Positions 1 through 6,103 of a stretch of DNA of 64,000 nt are shown here, piece by piece. Under the pieces are notes generated by a model. It ran no database searches. It saw only the letters and a list, made by a program, of their open reading frames with translations, and was not told the origin of the DNA. Location of the stretch: the NCBI RefSeq assembly GCF_011008905.1, contig NZ_JAAIVI010000015.1, positions 1 through 64,000 on the forward strand. The letters are read 5' to 3'. How positions within the stretch are numbered: the first letter of the stretch is position 1; every line of letters starts with the position of its first letter. The position numbers and the translations under genes were made by a program. This DNA comes from Wenzhouxiangella sp. XN201 (GTDB lineage: Bacteria; Pseudomonadota; Gammaproteobacteria; Xanthomonadales; Wenzhouxiangellaceae).

Positions 1-111
1 TTGAGCCCAGCGGCCATACCAACTTTGTTTGCATTGACCTTTGTCTTTACCTACGGGGGATACACGGCCGCCCAAAGGATGAAAAGGAGCAATAGTGATG
101 CTGTCACTTAA
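1..111 (+). CDS. C-terminal end of a cassette-encoded protein (partial)
   Basis: The reading frame is open from base 1 to a TAA at 109-111, giving the last 36 residues of a protein whose start lies upstream of the window. It reads as a hydrophobic segment (about residues 5-20) followed by a basic tail (AAQRMKRSNSD), which fits a C-terminal transmembrane helix with a positively charged cytoplasmic end. The stop codon lies inside the core of the first attC site, as usual for integron cassette genes. Function is unknown. The call rests only on frame and position. Confidence 0.6.
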   Translation: MSPAAIPTLFALTFVFTYGGYTAAQRMKRSNSDAVT

Positions 112-192
112 CAAGTCGCTCAAGTACGTTCCGGCCCCATCGGGCCTCCACCGGACGCGGCTAACGCCGCGCCGCTTAGCTAAACGTTAGCC
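106..192 (+). repeat. attC site 1 (long class)
   Basis: Integron recombination site of about 87 bp. It opens with the inverse core ACTTAAC (106-112) and closes with the core GTTAGCC (186-192). Between them is the GC-rich imperfect palindrome shared with the other long sites here (AACAAGTCGCTCAAGT, CCGGCC...GGGCC, CCACCGGACGCG, CGCCGCTTAGCT). Recombination would occur between G and TT of the final core. Confidence 0.92.
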
Positions 193-197
193 ACACA

Positions 198-629
198 ATG
201 AAGCATTTGGTATTTCTATTTCTGCTCGCTCTGGCGCTCTATCCAGTGCAAGTCGCTCTTGAGCTTGCTTGGCACTTCGCCGTTCTAGAGGGGGTGACCT
301 TTACCATTTCGCCTAGCTGGTTACCGCTCGGCACGTTACTGGTGCTACCGCCGCTTCTCTTCCTCTATTTCACTGCTGGCTGGGGCTACCGGCGCTTTAG
401 TAGCCGCGCTACTACCACGCACTGCCTCGTTCTGGCGCTAGCCATTTTTGCCGTCGGCGTTGCGCTAGGTGAAAGAGAGGTTTATTTTCAGCCCTCTGTT
501 GCAGATGTGTTGTGGTTTCTGTTGGAAGATATTGCACCCTCGGTCTTTCTATTAACGGGTACGTTCATAGCGAGCCGTGTGGCTAACAAGTCGCTCAACT
601 CGGACGCCGGCAAAGCCGGCGCCGGTTAG
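198..629 (+). CDS. Integron cassette protein, multi-pass membrane, unknown function
   Basis: 143-residue protein starting at ATG 198, only 6 bases after the attC core, typical cassette spacing. Hydrophobic segments at about residues 3-22, 40-60, 72-90 and 105-125 suggest four membrane helices. The last 14 or so residues (NKSLNSDAGKAGAG) are encoded by the following attC site rather than by the gene body. I do not recognise a family. The cassette begins GTTAGCC and ends GGCTAAC, its exact reverse complement, so the gene is the sole content of one mobile unit. Confidence 0.75.
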   Translation: MKHLVFLFLLALALYPVQVALELAWHFAVLEGVTFTISPSWLPLGTLLVLPPLLFLYFTAGWGYRRFSSRATTTHCLVLALAIFAVGVALGEREVYFQPSVADVLWFLLEDIAPSVFLLTGTFIASRVANKSLNSDAGKAGAG

Positions 630-643
630 CTCAGACGTTAGGA
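581..643 (+). repeat. attC site 2 (short class)
   Basis: Short attC of 63 bp, from inverse core GGCTAAC (581-587) to core GTTAGGA (637-643). The inner hairpin is CGCCGGC-AAA-GCCGGCG in place of the longer double-stem of the common sites. It overlaps the 3' end of the upstream gene, whose stop is at 627-629. Confidence 0.85.
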
Positions 644-656
644 TCTCAGTGAAGTA

Positions 657-1289
657 ATGGAGCGTAGACCTATACAAATTGGAGAAAGCATTCTAGAGGC
701 GTATTTTAGTAATGAGCCGATTGACGGATTCCCTCTTACAGTTGAAACTCATTCCAATCACGCTCGAAAAGTTGGTCAGAAGTTTTATCCCCGCCAGCTG
801 CAGGGTCTTCGAGGTGAGCAATTCCCCGAGGGGGTAGATTTAGCTATATACGAGGCAAAAAGGGGGTTTCGATATGTCAATGCCATCTGGGTAAAGAAAC
901 TGGCCGGACAGTGCGAGATCTCTAATTCCATTTCGCTAGACTTCCATTCATGGGATCTGCCCGAGTCACTCGGAAGTTTCATTGATCGCTACGTTGACGC
1001 GCTTCAGAGTTCGGAATTAGCAATTAGGGTCTCTAGCAGTAAGACCGAGTACGGCTTTGACCTGATCTCGACTATCGATGTCCCGGGAACCAGCGACATC
1101 TATTCTAGGTTAGAGCAGCTTGAATCAACCCAAGAATCACTCTATAGGAAGGAACTCATTCCTCCTACAGGCGGCCCCATCCAAAAATACGGGGAAGAAC
1201 GGAGGCACTGGTGGATCAGGTATGTAATAGTGCCTCTTGTGGGAAGTGGTGCTGTAGCCGCTGTTTTAGCTAACTACCTGCTCCGTTGA
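657..1289 (+). CDS. Integron cassette protein, tail-anchored, unknown function
   Basis: 210-residue protein from ATG 657, 14 bases after the attC core. The first 180 residues look soluble and mixed in charge, with no motif I recognise. The C-terminus (about residues 185-208, WWIRYVIVPLVGSG onward) is one strongly hydrophobic segment with flanking arginines, so a tail-anchored inner-membrane protein is likely. The cassette starts GTTAGGA and ends TCCTAAC, an exact complement. Base composition is more AT-rich than the chromosome downstream. Confidence 0.75.
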   Translation: MERRPIQIGESILEAYFSNEPIDGFPLTVETHSNHARKVGQKFYPRQLQGLRGEQFPEGVDLAIYEAKRGFRYVNAIWVKKLAGQCEISNSISLDFHSWDLPESLGSFIDRYVDALQSSELAIRVSSSKTEYGFDLISTIDVPGTSDIYSRLEQLESTQESLYRKELIPPTGGPIQKYGEERRHWWIRYVIVPLVGSGAVAAVLANYLLR

Positions 1290-1290
1290 A

Positions 1291-1377
1291 TCCTAACAAG
1301 TCGCTCAAGTACGTTCCGGTCCTATCGGACCTCCACCGGACGCGCCAGCGGCGCGCCGCTTAGCTCAGACGTTATGC
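1291..1377 (+). repeat. attC site 3 (long class)
   Basis: 87-bp site from TCCTAAC (1291-1297) to GTTATGC (1371-1377), with the same conserved palindrome as site 1. The lower arm is GCGCCAGCGGCGCG. Confidence 0.92.
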
Positions 1378-1397
1378 ATCGATGATGGATCTTCTAT

Positions 1398-1751
1398 ATG
1401 CGAAGTGAAGGCGTCCTCCTTTTATGTGCTGTTCTCGCATTGGGGCTTCTTCTCAGCATCCGCATTTGCCGCGAGAGCGAGCGGGTTGCTGTGAACTCAC
1501 CACAAAAATTTATAAAGCTCGTTGGTCCGGGGCTCTTCCTCAGGTGGCCTTGGCAGGGGCCGTACAAGTACACACGGATTCGAATAGGCGATCGCGGCCG
1601 CCATATTGCAAATGGTTGGGGCAAACTGCATGGAGAAAACCTTCCAGTGCAGACCGCGGGTTCCCTGGAGGTCGATCAGAGCTTTCGCGTAAAGGACTTC
1701 ATCAACCAGCAAATCGTAGTGGAGCCTGCCCCAATCAGTGAGGACAGCTAG
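1398..1751 (+). CDS. Integron cassette protein with SPFH/prohibitin-like N-terminus
   Basis: 117 residues from ATG 1398. An N-terminal hydrophobic anchor (about residues 5-20) is followed by GPGLFLRWPWQGPYKYTRI (about 44-62). This resembles the stretch just after the anchor in SPFH proteins such as HflC/HflK or stomatin (GPGL + hydrophobic + P + basic repeats). The protein is far shorter than a full SPFH protein and ends after the first strand region, so it may be a mini-SPFH protein or a truncated copy. The similarity is read by eye and needs a profile search. The cassette starts GTTATGC and ends GCATAAC. Confidence 0.6.
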   Translation: MRSEGVLLLCAVLALGLLLSIRICRESERVAVNSPQKFIKLVGPGLFLRWPWQGPYKYTRIRIGDRGRHIANGWGKLHGENLPVQTAGSLEVDQSFRVKDFINQQIVVEPAPISEDS

Positions 1752-1770
1752 TGGCTACGTTGAACGAGAT

Positions 1771-1856
1771 GCATAACAAGTCGCTCAAGTACGTTCCGGC
1801 CCTGTCGGGCCTCCACCGGACGCGCTTACGCGCGCCGCTTAGCTCAGACGTTAGGG
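1771..1856 (+). repeat. attC site 4 (long class)
   Basis: 86-bp site from GCATAAC (1771-1777) to GTTAGGG (1850-1856). It carries the commonest version of the central palindrome in the array (CCGGCCCTGTCGGGCC and GCGCTTACGCGC). Confidence 0.92.
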
Positions 1857-1868
1857 AATACTCTGTTT

Positions 1869-2282
1869 GTGGAAAAAAGTATAGCCAGAATGTTTGCCAC
1901 AGTACTCCTTGCCACCTTAACTATCGGCCCGCTGTCCTTTCTTCTATTTGGCGGAATCAACGGCCTTGCGAGCGATGTAGGAATGTCCGGTGCCTGGTTT
2001 CTTACACTCTTTTTCCACCTGCTATATGGAGCGCTTTCGGTGGTAGGCCTAACTTTTGCCTTGCTAGCCATAAAAGCGGCGCGTAAACCATTTCCTTCAG
2101 TTCCCTGCATAGCGACGATCGGCTCAATTATTGCAATCACTCCCAATCTACTTAGCGCATTTCGGCCGTGGGGTCCGTTTGATTTTTACCTCTTTATACT
2201 GCTATTCATTGCTTTTTCCAGCATTCTCTACCTTGCCGGTAGCATGATTGGCCGGAGACTGTCGTCCAATGATGCGCTTTAA
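1869..2282 (+). CDS. Integron cassette protein, four-helix membrane protein, unknown function
   Basis: 137 residues from a GTG at 1869, 12 bases after the attC core; an in-frame ATG at 1890 is an alternative start. Hydrophobic stretches at about 8-32, 42-68, 78-95 and 102-125 predict four membrane helices with very short loops. No family is recognised. The cassette begins GTTAGGG and ends CCCTAAC, an exact complement. Confidence 0.7.
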   Translation: MEKSIARMFATVLLATLTIGPLSFLLFGGINGLASDVGMSGAWFLTLFFHLLYGALSVVGLTFALLAIKAARKPFPSVPCIATIGSIIAITPNLLSAFRPWGPFDFYLFILLFIAFSSILYLAGSMIGRRLSSNDAL

Positions 2283-2318
2283 CCCTAGAATAGAAACAGG
2301 TTTCGTCTCGCCGATATT

Positions 2319-2403
2319 CCCTAACAAGCCGCTTAAGTGCGCTCCAGCCCTATCGGGCTTCCACCGGACGCGCGCACGCGCGCCGCTTAGCTAAACGTTA
2401 TGT
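2319..2403 (+). repeat. attC site 5 (long class)
   Basis: 85-bp site from CCCTAAC (2319-2325) to GTTATGT (2397-2403). It is slightly diverged from its neighbours (AAGCCGCTTAAGTGCGCTCC and GCGCGCACGCGCGC). Confidence 0.9.
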
Positions 2404-2412
2404 GATTTCAGA

Positions 2413-2712
2413 ATGAGATTTGCCAAGTGGGCTTCTATTTTCGGGATTGTAGTTACGCTGGTGGCAATCGCGCTTTCCTGGGGTTTCGGAGTAGCCTACT
2501 ACTACACGCTCTTAGGATTTCTCGGTTGGCTGGTTGCTGGTCACTTGCTAACCCTCGATGACGAAGAACCCGGTGGATTCTCCAATCCTGATGGCTCTAG
2601 AGGGATTTGGAGGAGCTCTCTCCTGGAGTTAGCCGCAAAGGCTTCAGTGCTTGCTGCTGCAGTGCTTCTGCTCGTACTCTTCCCGTCTCTCCACAAATTC
2701 GGGGCGAGCTGA
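2413..2712 (+). CDS. Integron cassette protein, small membrane protein, unknown function
   Basis: 99 residues from ATG 2413. Two N-terminal hydrophobic segments (about 8-25 and 28-45), a polar loop containing DDEEPGG, and a third hydrophobic segment (about 70-92) make this a probable three-helix membrane protein. No motif is recognised. The cassette runs from GTTATGT to ACATAAC, an exact complement. Confidence 0.7.
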   Translation: MRFAKWASIFGIVVTLVAIALSWGFGVAYYYTLLGFLGWLVAGHLLTLDDEEPGGFSNPDGSRGIWRSSLLELAAKASVLAAAVLLLVLFPSLHKFGAS

Positions 2713-2721
2713 TGGCCAATC

Positions 2722-2804
2722 ACATAACAAGTCGCTCAAGTACGTTCCGGCCTGTCAGCCTCCACCGGACGCGCCTACGCGCGCCGCTTAGCCAAACGTT
2801 AGAC
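2722..2804 (+). repeat. attC site 6 (long class)
   Basis: 83-bp site from ACATAAC (2722-2728) to GTTAGAC (2798-2804). The central arm is reduced to GGCCTGTCAGCC and the lower arm is GCGCCTACGCGC. Confidence 0.9.
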
Positions 2805-2902
2805 GCATAGCTGGCTATAGGTGAAGTATCTGGAGGGTGTCGATTTTGCGTTGCGCCGTTCGACTAACGGAAGCAATGGCATAATCTACGCTGGAGTTTT
2901 CT

Positions 2903-3562
2903 ATGATCCCGACTATCACCGCTTTCGAACAGTCCCCTGATCGCGGCCAAGGACTGGCGCGTGACATGCCCGTGCGCTGGGCGCTTGAAGAAGTAAGCCA
3001 GCCCTATGACGTTCGCCTTGTTTCCTTCAGCACGCTGAGGGAGGGCGCCCATCGCGACCTCCAGCCTTTTGGACAGATTCCTACGTATGAAGAAGGCGAT
3101 CTGGTGTTGTTCGAGTCGGGTGCCATTGTGTTCCATATCGCGGAGCGCCATGCGGGCCTGCTGCCGAGCGATGCGAGCGCCCGGGCACGCGCGATCACAT
3201 GGATGTTTGCCGCGCTATCCACCGTGGAGCCCGTGATCGTTCAACGTGAAGTCTCTCTGTATCTGGAGAGCGACAAGGCCTGGCAGGAGGAACGCCTGCC
3301 CATCGTCGAGGACCGCATCCGGAGCCGCCTGGTCGAACTTGGCGCTCGGCTTGGCGATCAAGAGTGGCTCGATGGCACATTCAGCGCCGGCGATTTGCTG
3401 ATGGTGCAGGTTCTGCGCAGGCTGAGCGGATCGAACATCCTGAATGACTATCCGAACCTTGGAGCCTATGTCGCCCGCGGAGAAGCGCGGCCGGCCTTTA
3501 AACGTGCTTTCGAGGCTCAGTTGGCGGTTTTCACTGGCAAGGCGTCCGACCGGCAGGAATGA
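2903..3562 (+). CDS. Glutathione S-transferase family protein (cassette-borne)
   Basis: 219 residues from ATG 2903, with GGAG 7 bases upstream. The N-terminal half has the thioredoxin-fold GST pattern: a strand, then GQIPTYEEGDLVLFESGAI (about 56-75), where the cis-proline and the E-S pair normally contact glutathione. The C-terminal half is all helical, with a FSAGDLLM motif (about 159-166) like the N-capping box of GST C-domains. Probable role is glutathione conjugation or detoxification; the substrate is unknown. The attC that closes this cassette is of a different class from its neighbours, and its inverse core (GCCTAAC) has one mismatch to the cassette start (GTTAGAC), suggesting a separate origin. 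Confidence 0.85.
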   Translation: MIPTITAFEQSPDRGQGLARDMPVRWALEEVSQPYDVRLVSFSTLREGAHRDLQPFGQIPTYEEGDLVLFESGAIVFHIAERHAGLLPSDASARARAITWMFAALSTVEPVIVQREVSLYLESDKAWQEERLPIVEDRIRSRLVELGARLGDQEWLDGTFSAGDLLMVQVLRRLSGSNILNDYPNLGAYVARGEARPAFKRAFEAQLAVFTGKASDRQE

Positions 3563-3566
3563 ATGC

Positions 3567-3665
3567 GCCTAACAAATCGTTGCAGCGGACGTTTGATCCA
3601 CCGCCCATTTTTGCTGCCGCAAAAACAGGCGTCGCCTCAAAAACCGCTGAACTCAGGCGTTATGC
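3567..3665 (+). repeat. attC site 7 (distinct 99-bp class)
   Basis: From GCCTAAC (3567-3573) to GTTATGC (3659-3665). The body differs from the common sites: AACAAATCGTTGCAGCGGAC, then CCCATTTTTGCTGCCGC, then GGCGTCGCC and CGCTGAACTCAGGC. A very similar sequence recurs at 10209-10306. Confidence 0.85.
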
Positions 3666-3693
3666 GGCCCGTGAGATCTAGGTCATAACCAAC

Positions 3694-3882
3694 ATGAAGG
3701 TGAAAGAGCTCACCAAGCTTCTGGAGGAGGATGGCTGGTATCAGGCCCGTCAACGGGGCAGTCACCGCCAATTCAGGCATCCTGTAAAATTGGGAACTGT
3801 AACCGTTGCCGGGAAGCCTAATGTAGATTTGCCCCCGGGCACGCTCAACAACGCCCTGAAGCAAGCTGGATTGAAGAAATAG
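3694..3882 (+). CDS. hicA: HicA-family toxin (mRNA interferase)
   Basis: 62 residues from ATG 3694, the usual size for HicA. It has the single dsRBD-like fold signature of the YcfA/HicA family: KVKELTKLLEEDGW, then GSHRQFRHP with the catalytic-type histidine (about residue 24), then a TVTVAGKPN strand and LPPGTLNNALKQAGL helix. HicA toxins cleave mRNA at the ribosome and are held inactive by HicB. The partner gene follows 8 bases downstream in the same cassette. Toxin-antitoxin cassettes are well known in chromosomal integrons, where they are thought to stabilise the array. Confidence 0.9.
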   Translation: MKVKELTKLLEEDGWYQARQRGSHRQFRHPVKLGTVTVAGKPNVDLPPGTLNNALKQAGLKK

Positions 3883-3890
3883 GTGAAATT

Positions 3891-4106
3891 ATGAAGTATG
3901 TAGTCATTCTCGAAGAGGGCTCTGAGAGCTGGGGTGCCTATGTTCCCGACCTTCCAGGATGCGTGGCGGCCGGGGAAACCCGTCAAGAGGCGCTACAGCT
4001 AATCCGCGAGGCCATCGAGTTTCACTTGGACGGAATGCGTGAGGATGGAGATCCTATCCCGGAGCCTCATTCATACAGCGAAGTCATCCAGGTAAGCGCC
4101 GCATAA
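3891..4106 (+). CDS. hicB: HicB-family antitoxin
   Basis: 71 residues from ATG 3891, preceded by AGGTGAAATT. It has the HicB partial RNase H-like fold: KYVVILEEGSESWGAYVPDLPGC, then GETRQEALQLIREAIEFHL. The length matches short HicB proteins that lack a C-terminal DNA-binding domain, so autoregulation may be weak or need HicA. Its stop (4104-4106) lies within the next attC core. The cassette starts GTTATGC and ends GCATAAC, an exact complement, so the toxin and antitoxin move as one unit. Confidence 0.9.
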   Translation: MKYVVILEEGSESWGAYVPDLPGCVAAGETRQEALQLIREAIEFHLDGMREDGDPIPEPHSYSEVIQVSAA

Positions 4107-4185
4107 CAAGTCGCTCAAGTTTGTTCCGGCCCTGTCGGGCCTCCACCGGACGCGCTTACGCGCGCCGCTTAGCTAATCGTTATGC
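4101..4185 (+). repeat. attC site 8 (long class)
   Basis: 85-bp site from GCATAAC (4101-4107) to GTTATGC (4179-4185), with the standard palindrome. One change (CTAATCGTTATGC in place of CTAAACGTTA) lies next to the final core. Confidence 0.92.
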
Positions 4186-4206
4186 TGCAAATGAGGATTA
4201 AGAAAT

Positions 4207-4584
4207 TTGCCTGAATCAAAACTATTTTTAGTTGTTGCTGGAGCCTTGTTCTCTGTTGGATTCTCTCTTGCAGTCGGTAACTATCTCCACCTTGGCTATG
4301 TTGAGAAAAACGCAAATCTTCTCCACGCCCCAAATGTACCATTGACGTCACAGACTGGCTCAGATAGCGTCAGTCAGACAGCCCAGCTACTGCGTCAGGA
4401 GCTTCAGCTGCAGCGAGATCAGTCGGCCAGTTTGCATGCCACTCTAATGGCTCGGATCCAGGCGGAACGAGAAGGTGCGAGAGACAATGCTCTTCTTTGG
4501 TTTGCGGCACTACTAATTTTTGCCGTCATGGCTGCTGGGCCCACCCGGAAGAAAATTCCCACGTCCAGGCGCCATGCAGCATAA
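4207..4584 (+). CDS. Integron cassette protein with N- and C-terminal membrane anchors
   Basis: 125 residues from a TTG at 4207. No upstream ATG in frame fits, and this start places the first hydrophobic helix (about 6-26) at the N-terminus. A polar central region of about 70 residues, rich in Q, L and R (TAQLLRQELQLQRDQ), is likely coiled coil. It is followed by a second helix (about 97-113) and a basic tail. No family is recognised. The stop sits in the inverse core of a collapsed attC, so this cassette is now joined to the next. Confidence 0.65.
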   Translation: MPESKLFLVVAGALFSVGFSLAVGNYLHLGYVEKNANLLHAPNVPLTSQTGSDSVSQTAQLLRQELQLQRDQSASLHATLMARIQAEREGARDNALLWFAALLIFAVMAAGPTRKKIPTSRRHAA

Positions 4585-4597
4585 TTACCAGTTAGGC
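4579..4597 (+). repeat. Collapsed attC remnant (19 bp)
   Basis: GCATAAT (4579-4585), five bases, then GTTAGGC (4591-4597). The first heptamer matches the complement of the upstream cassette's start (GTTATGC at 4179) at six of seven bases. The second is exactly complementary to the inverse core GCCTAAC at 5075. This is what remains if the palindromic body of an attC is deleted between its two cores. Confidence 0.75.
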
Positions 4598-4613
4598 TTA
4601 CCACTCCAGGCGT

Positions 4614-5048
4614 ATGACTGAAATATCCGCTGACCTCCTTTCCCAGGCCCGACAGATCAAGTGGCTCCTGACTGTCTTGTTGATCTTGGTTGCCCTATTT
4701 GTACTGGCTATACTGTCAGCCCTGAGACGTCTACCGATTTTCCATCCGGACACAAGGCGCGCCCTTGAGAGACGTGCATTCGAGAAGAGGGTTGACGATC
4801 TAGTTTCGAGGTGTGAGTACCAACGAGCAAAGAACCTATCAAAAGGCGAGGTAGTCGCGCGGCCCGGAGATCCGCTGCCCCAGTGGTATTTAGGAAAGTG
4901 CCATTATCACTTGGGCTCGTTTGCGTCTGCTAGGGCGTGCTTCTTAGAGGTCGAGCGGTTGGACCCATCCTGGAACACCCGAACAAAAGCGTGGCTTGAG
5001 TCGGTAGAGCGCGCTCTGTCCGAGCATCGGCCTTCTCCAGTAGATTAG
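4614..5048 (+). CDS. Integron cassette protein, membrane-anchored with TPR-like repeat
   Basis: 144 residues from ATG 4614. One N-terminal membrane helix (about 16-38) precedes a basic linker (RRALERRAFEKR) and a helical region with a TPR-like pattern: WYLGKCHYHLGSFASARACF followed by EVERLDPSW (about 93-122). The protein probably sits in the inner membrane with a cytoplasmic protein-binding domain. Its partner is unknown. Because the attC upstream has collapsed, it is now fixed to the preceding cassette gene. Confidence 0.68.
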   Translation: MTEISADLLSQARQIKWLLTVLLILVALFVLAILSALRRLPIFHPDTRRALERRAFEKRVDDLVSRCEYQRAKNLSKGEVVARPGDPLPQWYLGKCHYHLGSFASARACFLEVERLDPSWNTRTKAWLESVERALSEHRPSPVD

Positions 5049-5074
5049 TGAAACCCTAGCCTCCTGAGCACACA

Positions 5075-5158
5075 GCCTAACAAGCCGCTCAAGTACGCTC
5101 CGGCCCTGTCGGGCCTCCACCGGACGCGCTTACGCGCGCGCTTAGCTAAACGTTGGGC
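5075..5158 (+). repeat. attC site 9 (long class)
   Basis: 84-bp site from GCCTAAC (5075-5081) to GTTGGGC (5152-5158). It has the standard palindrome with GCGCTTACGCGCGC in the lower arm. Confidence 0.92.
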
Positions 5159-5160
5159 TC

Positions 5161-5691
5161 ATGAATAGAAGCCGTGCCAATCTTACGAAGCAGATTACGC
5201 AGCGGCTTCTTCCGGAACTGCGCAAGCTCGGGTTTGAGGGGCCGACGAGTATCGGTGGAAACAAGCTTCTACACGAGTTTAGGAGGTCAAGGACAGGCGG
5301 CACGGACGTTCTCACTATTCAACTAGAGAAGCGTGGCTTGCCCCGCTTTCTTGTAACCCTCCACGTCGAGCCGTCGGAAGGTATGGACGCAGTTAGTGCC
5401 AGAGGAAGCACAGTGATTGTGGGATCCGTAAAGCCTCGAAGAGGATCCTCTACCCGGAGTTGGTTTCGTGCGGACCCGACGTTGTGGCAGAGACTTTTGG
5501 GCCCGGGGCACACGTGGGAAATAGTTGCAACAGAAGCATGTATTGCGCTTCTACCGGAGATCGAGTCGTGGTGGGCCGTGCAGCAATCGACTAATCACAT
5601 AACGGCCTGGTCTGTAACCTACGCGGGCAGCAATAGCAAGAATAGCGCCCAACAAGGCGCTCCAGTCGACGCGGCAAAGCCGCGGGACTGA
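5161..5691 (+). CDS. Integron cassette protein, soluble, unknown function
   Basis: 176 residues from ATG 5161, two bases after the attC core. No membrane segment is seen. The N-terminus (about 10-25, ITQRLLPELRKLGFEGP) and the alternating strands that follow faintly recall DUF4304-type proteins, but this is not firm. The final 15 residues (NSAQQGAPVDAAKPRD region) are encoded by the attC. The cassette starts GTTGGGC and ends GCCCAAC, an exact complement of an unusual core. Confidence 0.7.
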   Translation: MNRSRANLTKQITQRLLPELRKLGFEGPTSIGGNKLLHEFRRSRTGGTDVLTIQLEKRGLPRFLVTLHVEPSEGMDAVSARGSTVIVGSVKPRRGSSTRSWFRADPTLWQRLLGPGHTWEIVATEACIALLPEIESWWAVQQSTNHITAWSVTYAGSNSKNSAQQGAPVDAAKPRD

Positions 5692-5706
5692 GCTTGAGCG
5701 TTATGC
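5647..5706 (+). repeat. attC site 10 (short class)
   Basis: 60-bp site from GCCCAAC (5647-5653) to GTTATGC (5700-5706), with hairpin GCGGC-AAA-GCCGC flanked by CCAGTC/GGACTG arms. It has the same short design as site 2 but a different sequence. Confidence 0.85.
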
Positions 5707-5740
5707 GATTTAGCCCACTATTCAGTAGGAGTCTATTTAC

Positions 5741-5905
5741 ATGGAGTTCAACTTAGCAACCCTGCTTGGCCAGATTATCGGCTTTCTTTTCATCGGCTTG
5801 GTAGTCTACTTTGTCGCTCTGATCCCAATCTCGCTGAAACGCATTGCCAACGAGTTGACGGAACTAAAGCTAGAGCTTCGAAAGAGAAGCAAACAGGGAC
5901 AATAG
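5741..5905 (+). CDS. Integron cassette microprotein, 54 residues, membrane plus coiled-coil tail
   Basis: ATG 5741 to TAG 5903-5905 encodes 54 residues. A GTAGGAG stretch about 10 bases upstream can serve as ribosome-binding site. Residues 8-31 form one hydrophobic helix (IIGFLFIGLVVYFVALIPI). Residues 32-54 are a charged amphipathic helix (RIANELTELKLELRKR) with a leucine heptad pattern. It is the only plausible gene in a cassette running from GTTATGC (5700) to GCATAAC (6005). Function is unknown. The architecture resembles small membrane regulators or phage-type holin accessories. Confidence 0.65.
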   Translation: MEFNLATLLGQIIGFLFIGLVVYFVALIPISLKRIANELTELKLELRKRSKQGQ

Positions 5906-6004
5906 GCAAGATGCTGTCGTGCTGCCAGTCGCATGTATCATCCGCGGAGGCAGCGTGCCTCTAGTGATACGACAAAGCGCGCTTAGCGTGTTGCTTAACC
6001 CATC

Positions 6005-6091
6005 GCATAACAAGTCGCTCAAGTGCTTTCCGGGCCTGTCGGCCGTCCACCGGATCCGCCAGAGGCGCGCCGCTTAGCTCAGACGTTAGCG
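6005..6091 (+). repeat. attC site 11 (long class)
   Basis: 87-bp site from GCATAAC (6005-6011) to GTTAGCG (6085-6091). It is more diverged (AAGTGCTTTCCGGGCCTGTC and GATCCGCCAGAGGCGCGC) but retains the paired arms. Confidence 0.88.
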
Positions 6092-6103
6092 AGCGACTCG
6101 ACT

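Noticed and set aside
1751-2086. 111-residue ORF on the + strand
   Set aside because: Its start is translated attC (NKSLKYVPALSGLHRTRLRAP type) and it overlaps the better membrane-protein gene at 1869.
2607-2810. 67-residue + strand ORF
   Set aside because: A shadow of the 2413 gene running into the attC; it ends in the same attC-derived peptide.
106-6091. Regularly repeated about 85-bp palindromes as a CRISPR array
   Set aside because: Spacing is 300-900 bp with genes between, and repeats vary and carry integron cores. They are attC sites.
6023-6103. 27-codon N-terminal extension of the last cassette gene
   Set aside because: It lies inside attC 11 and would not move with the gene.
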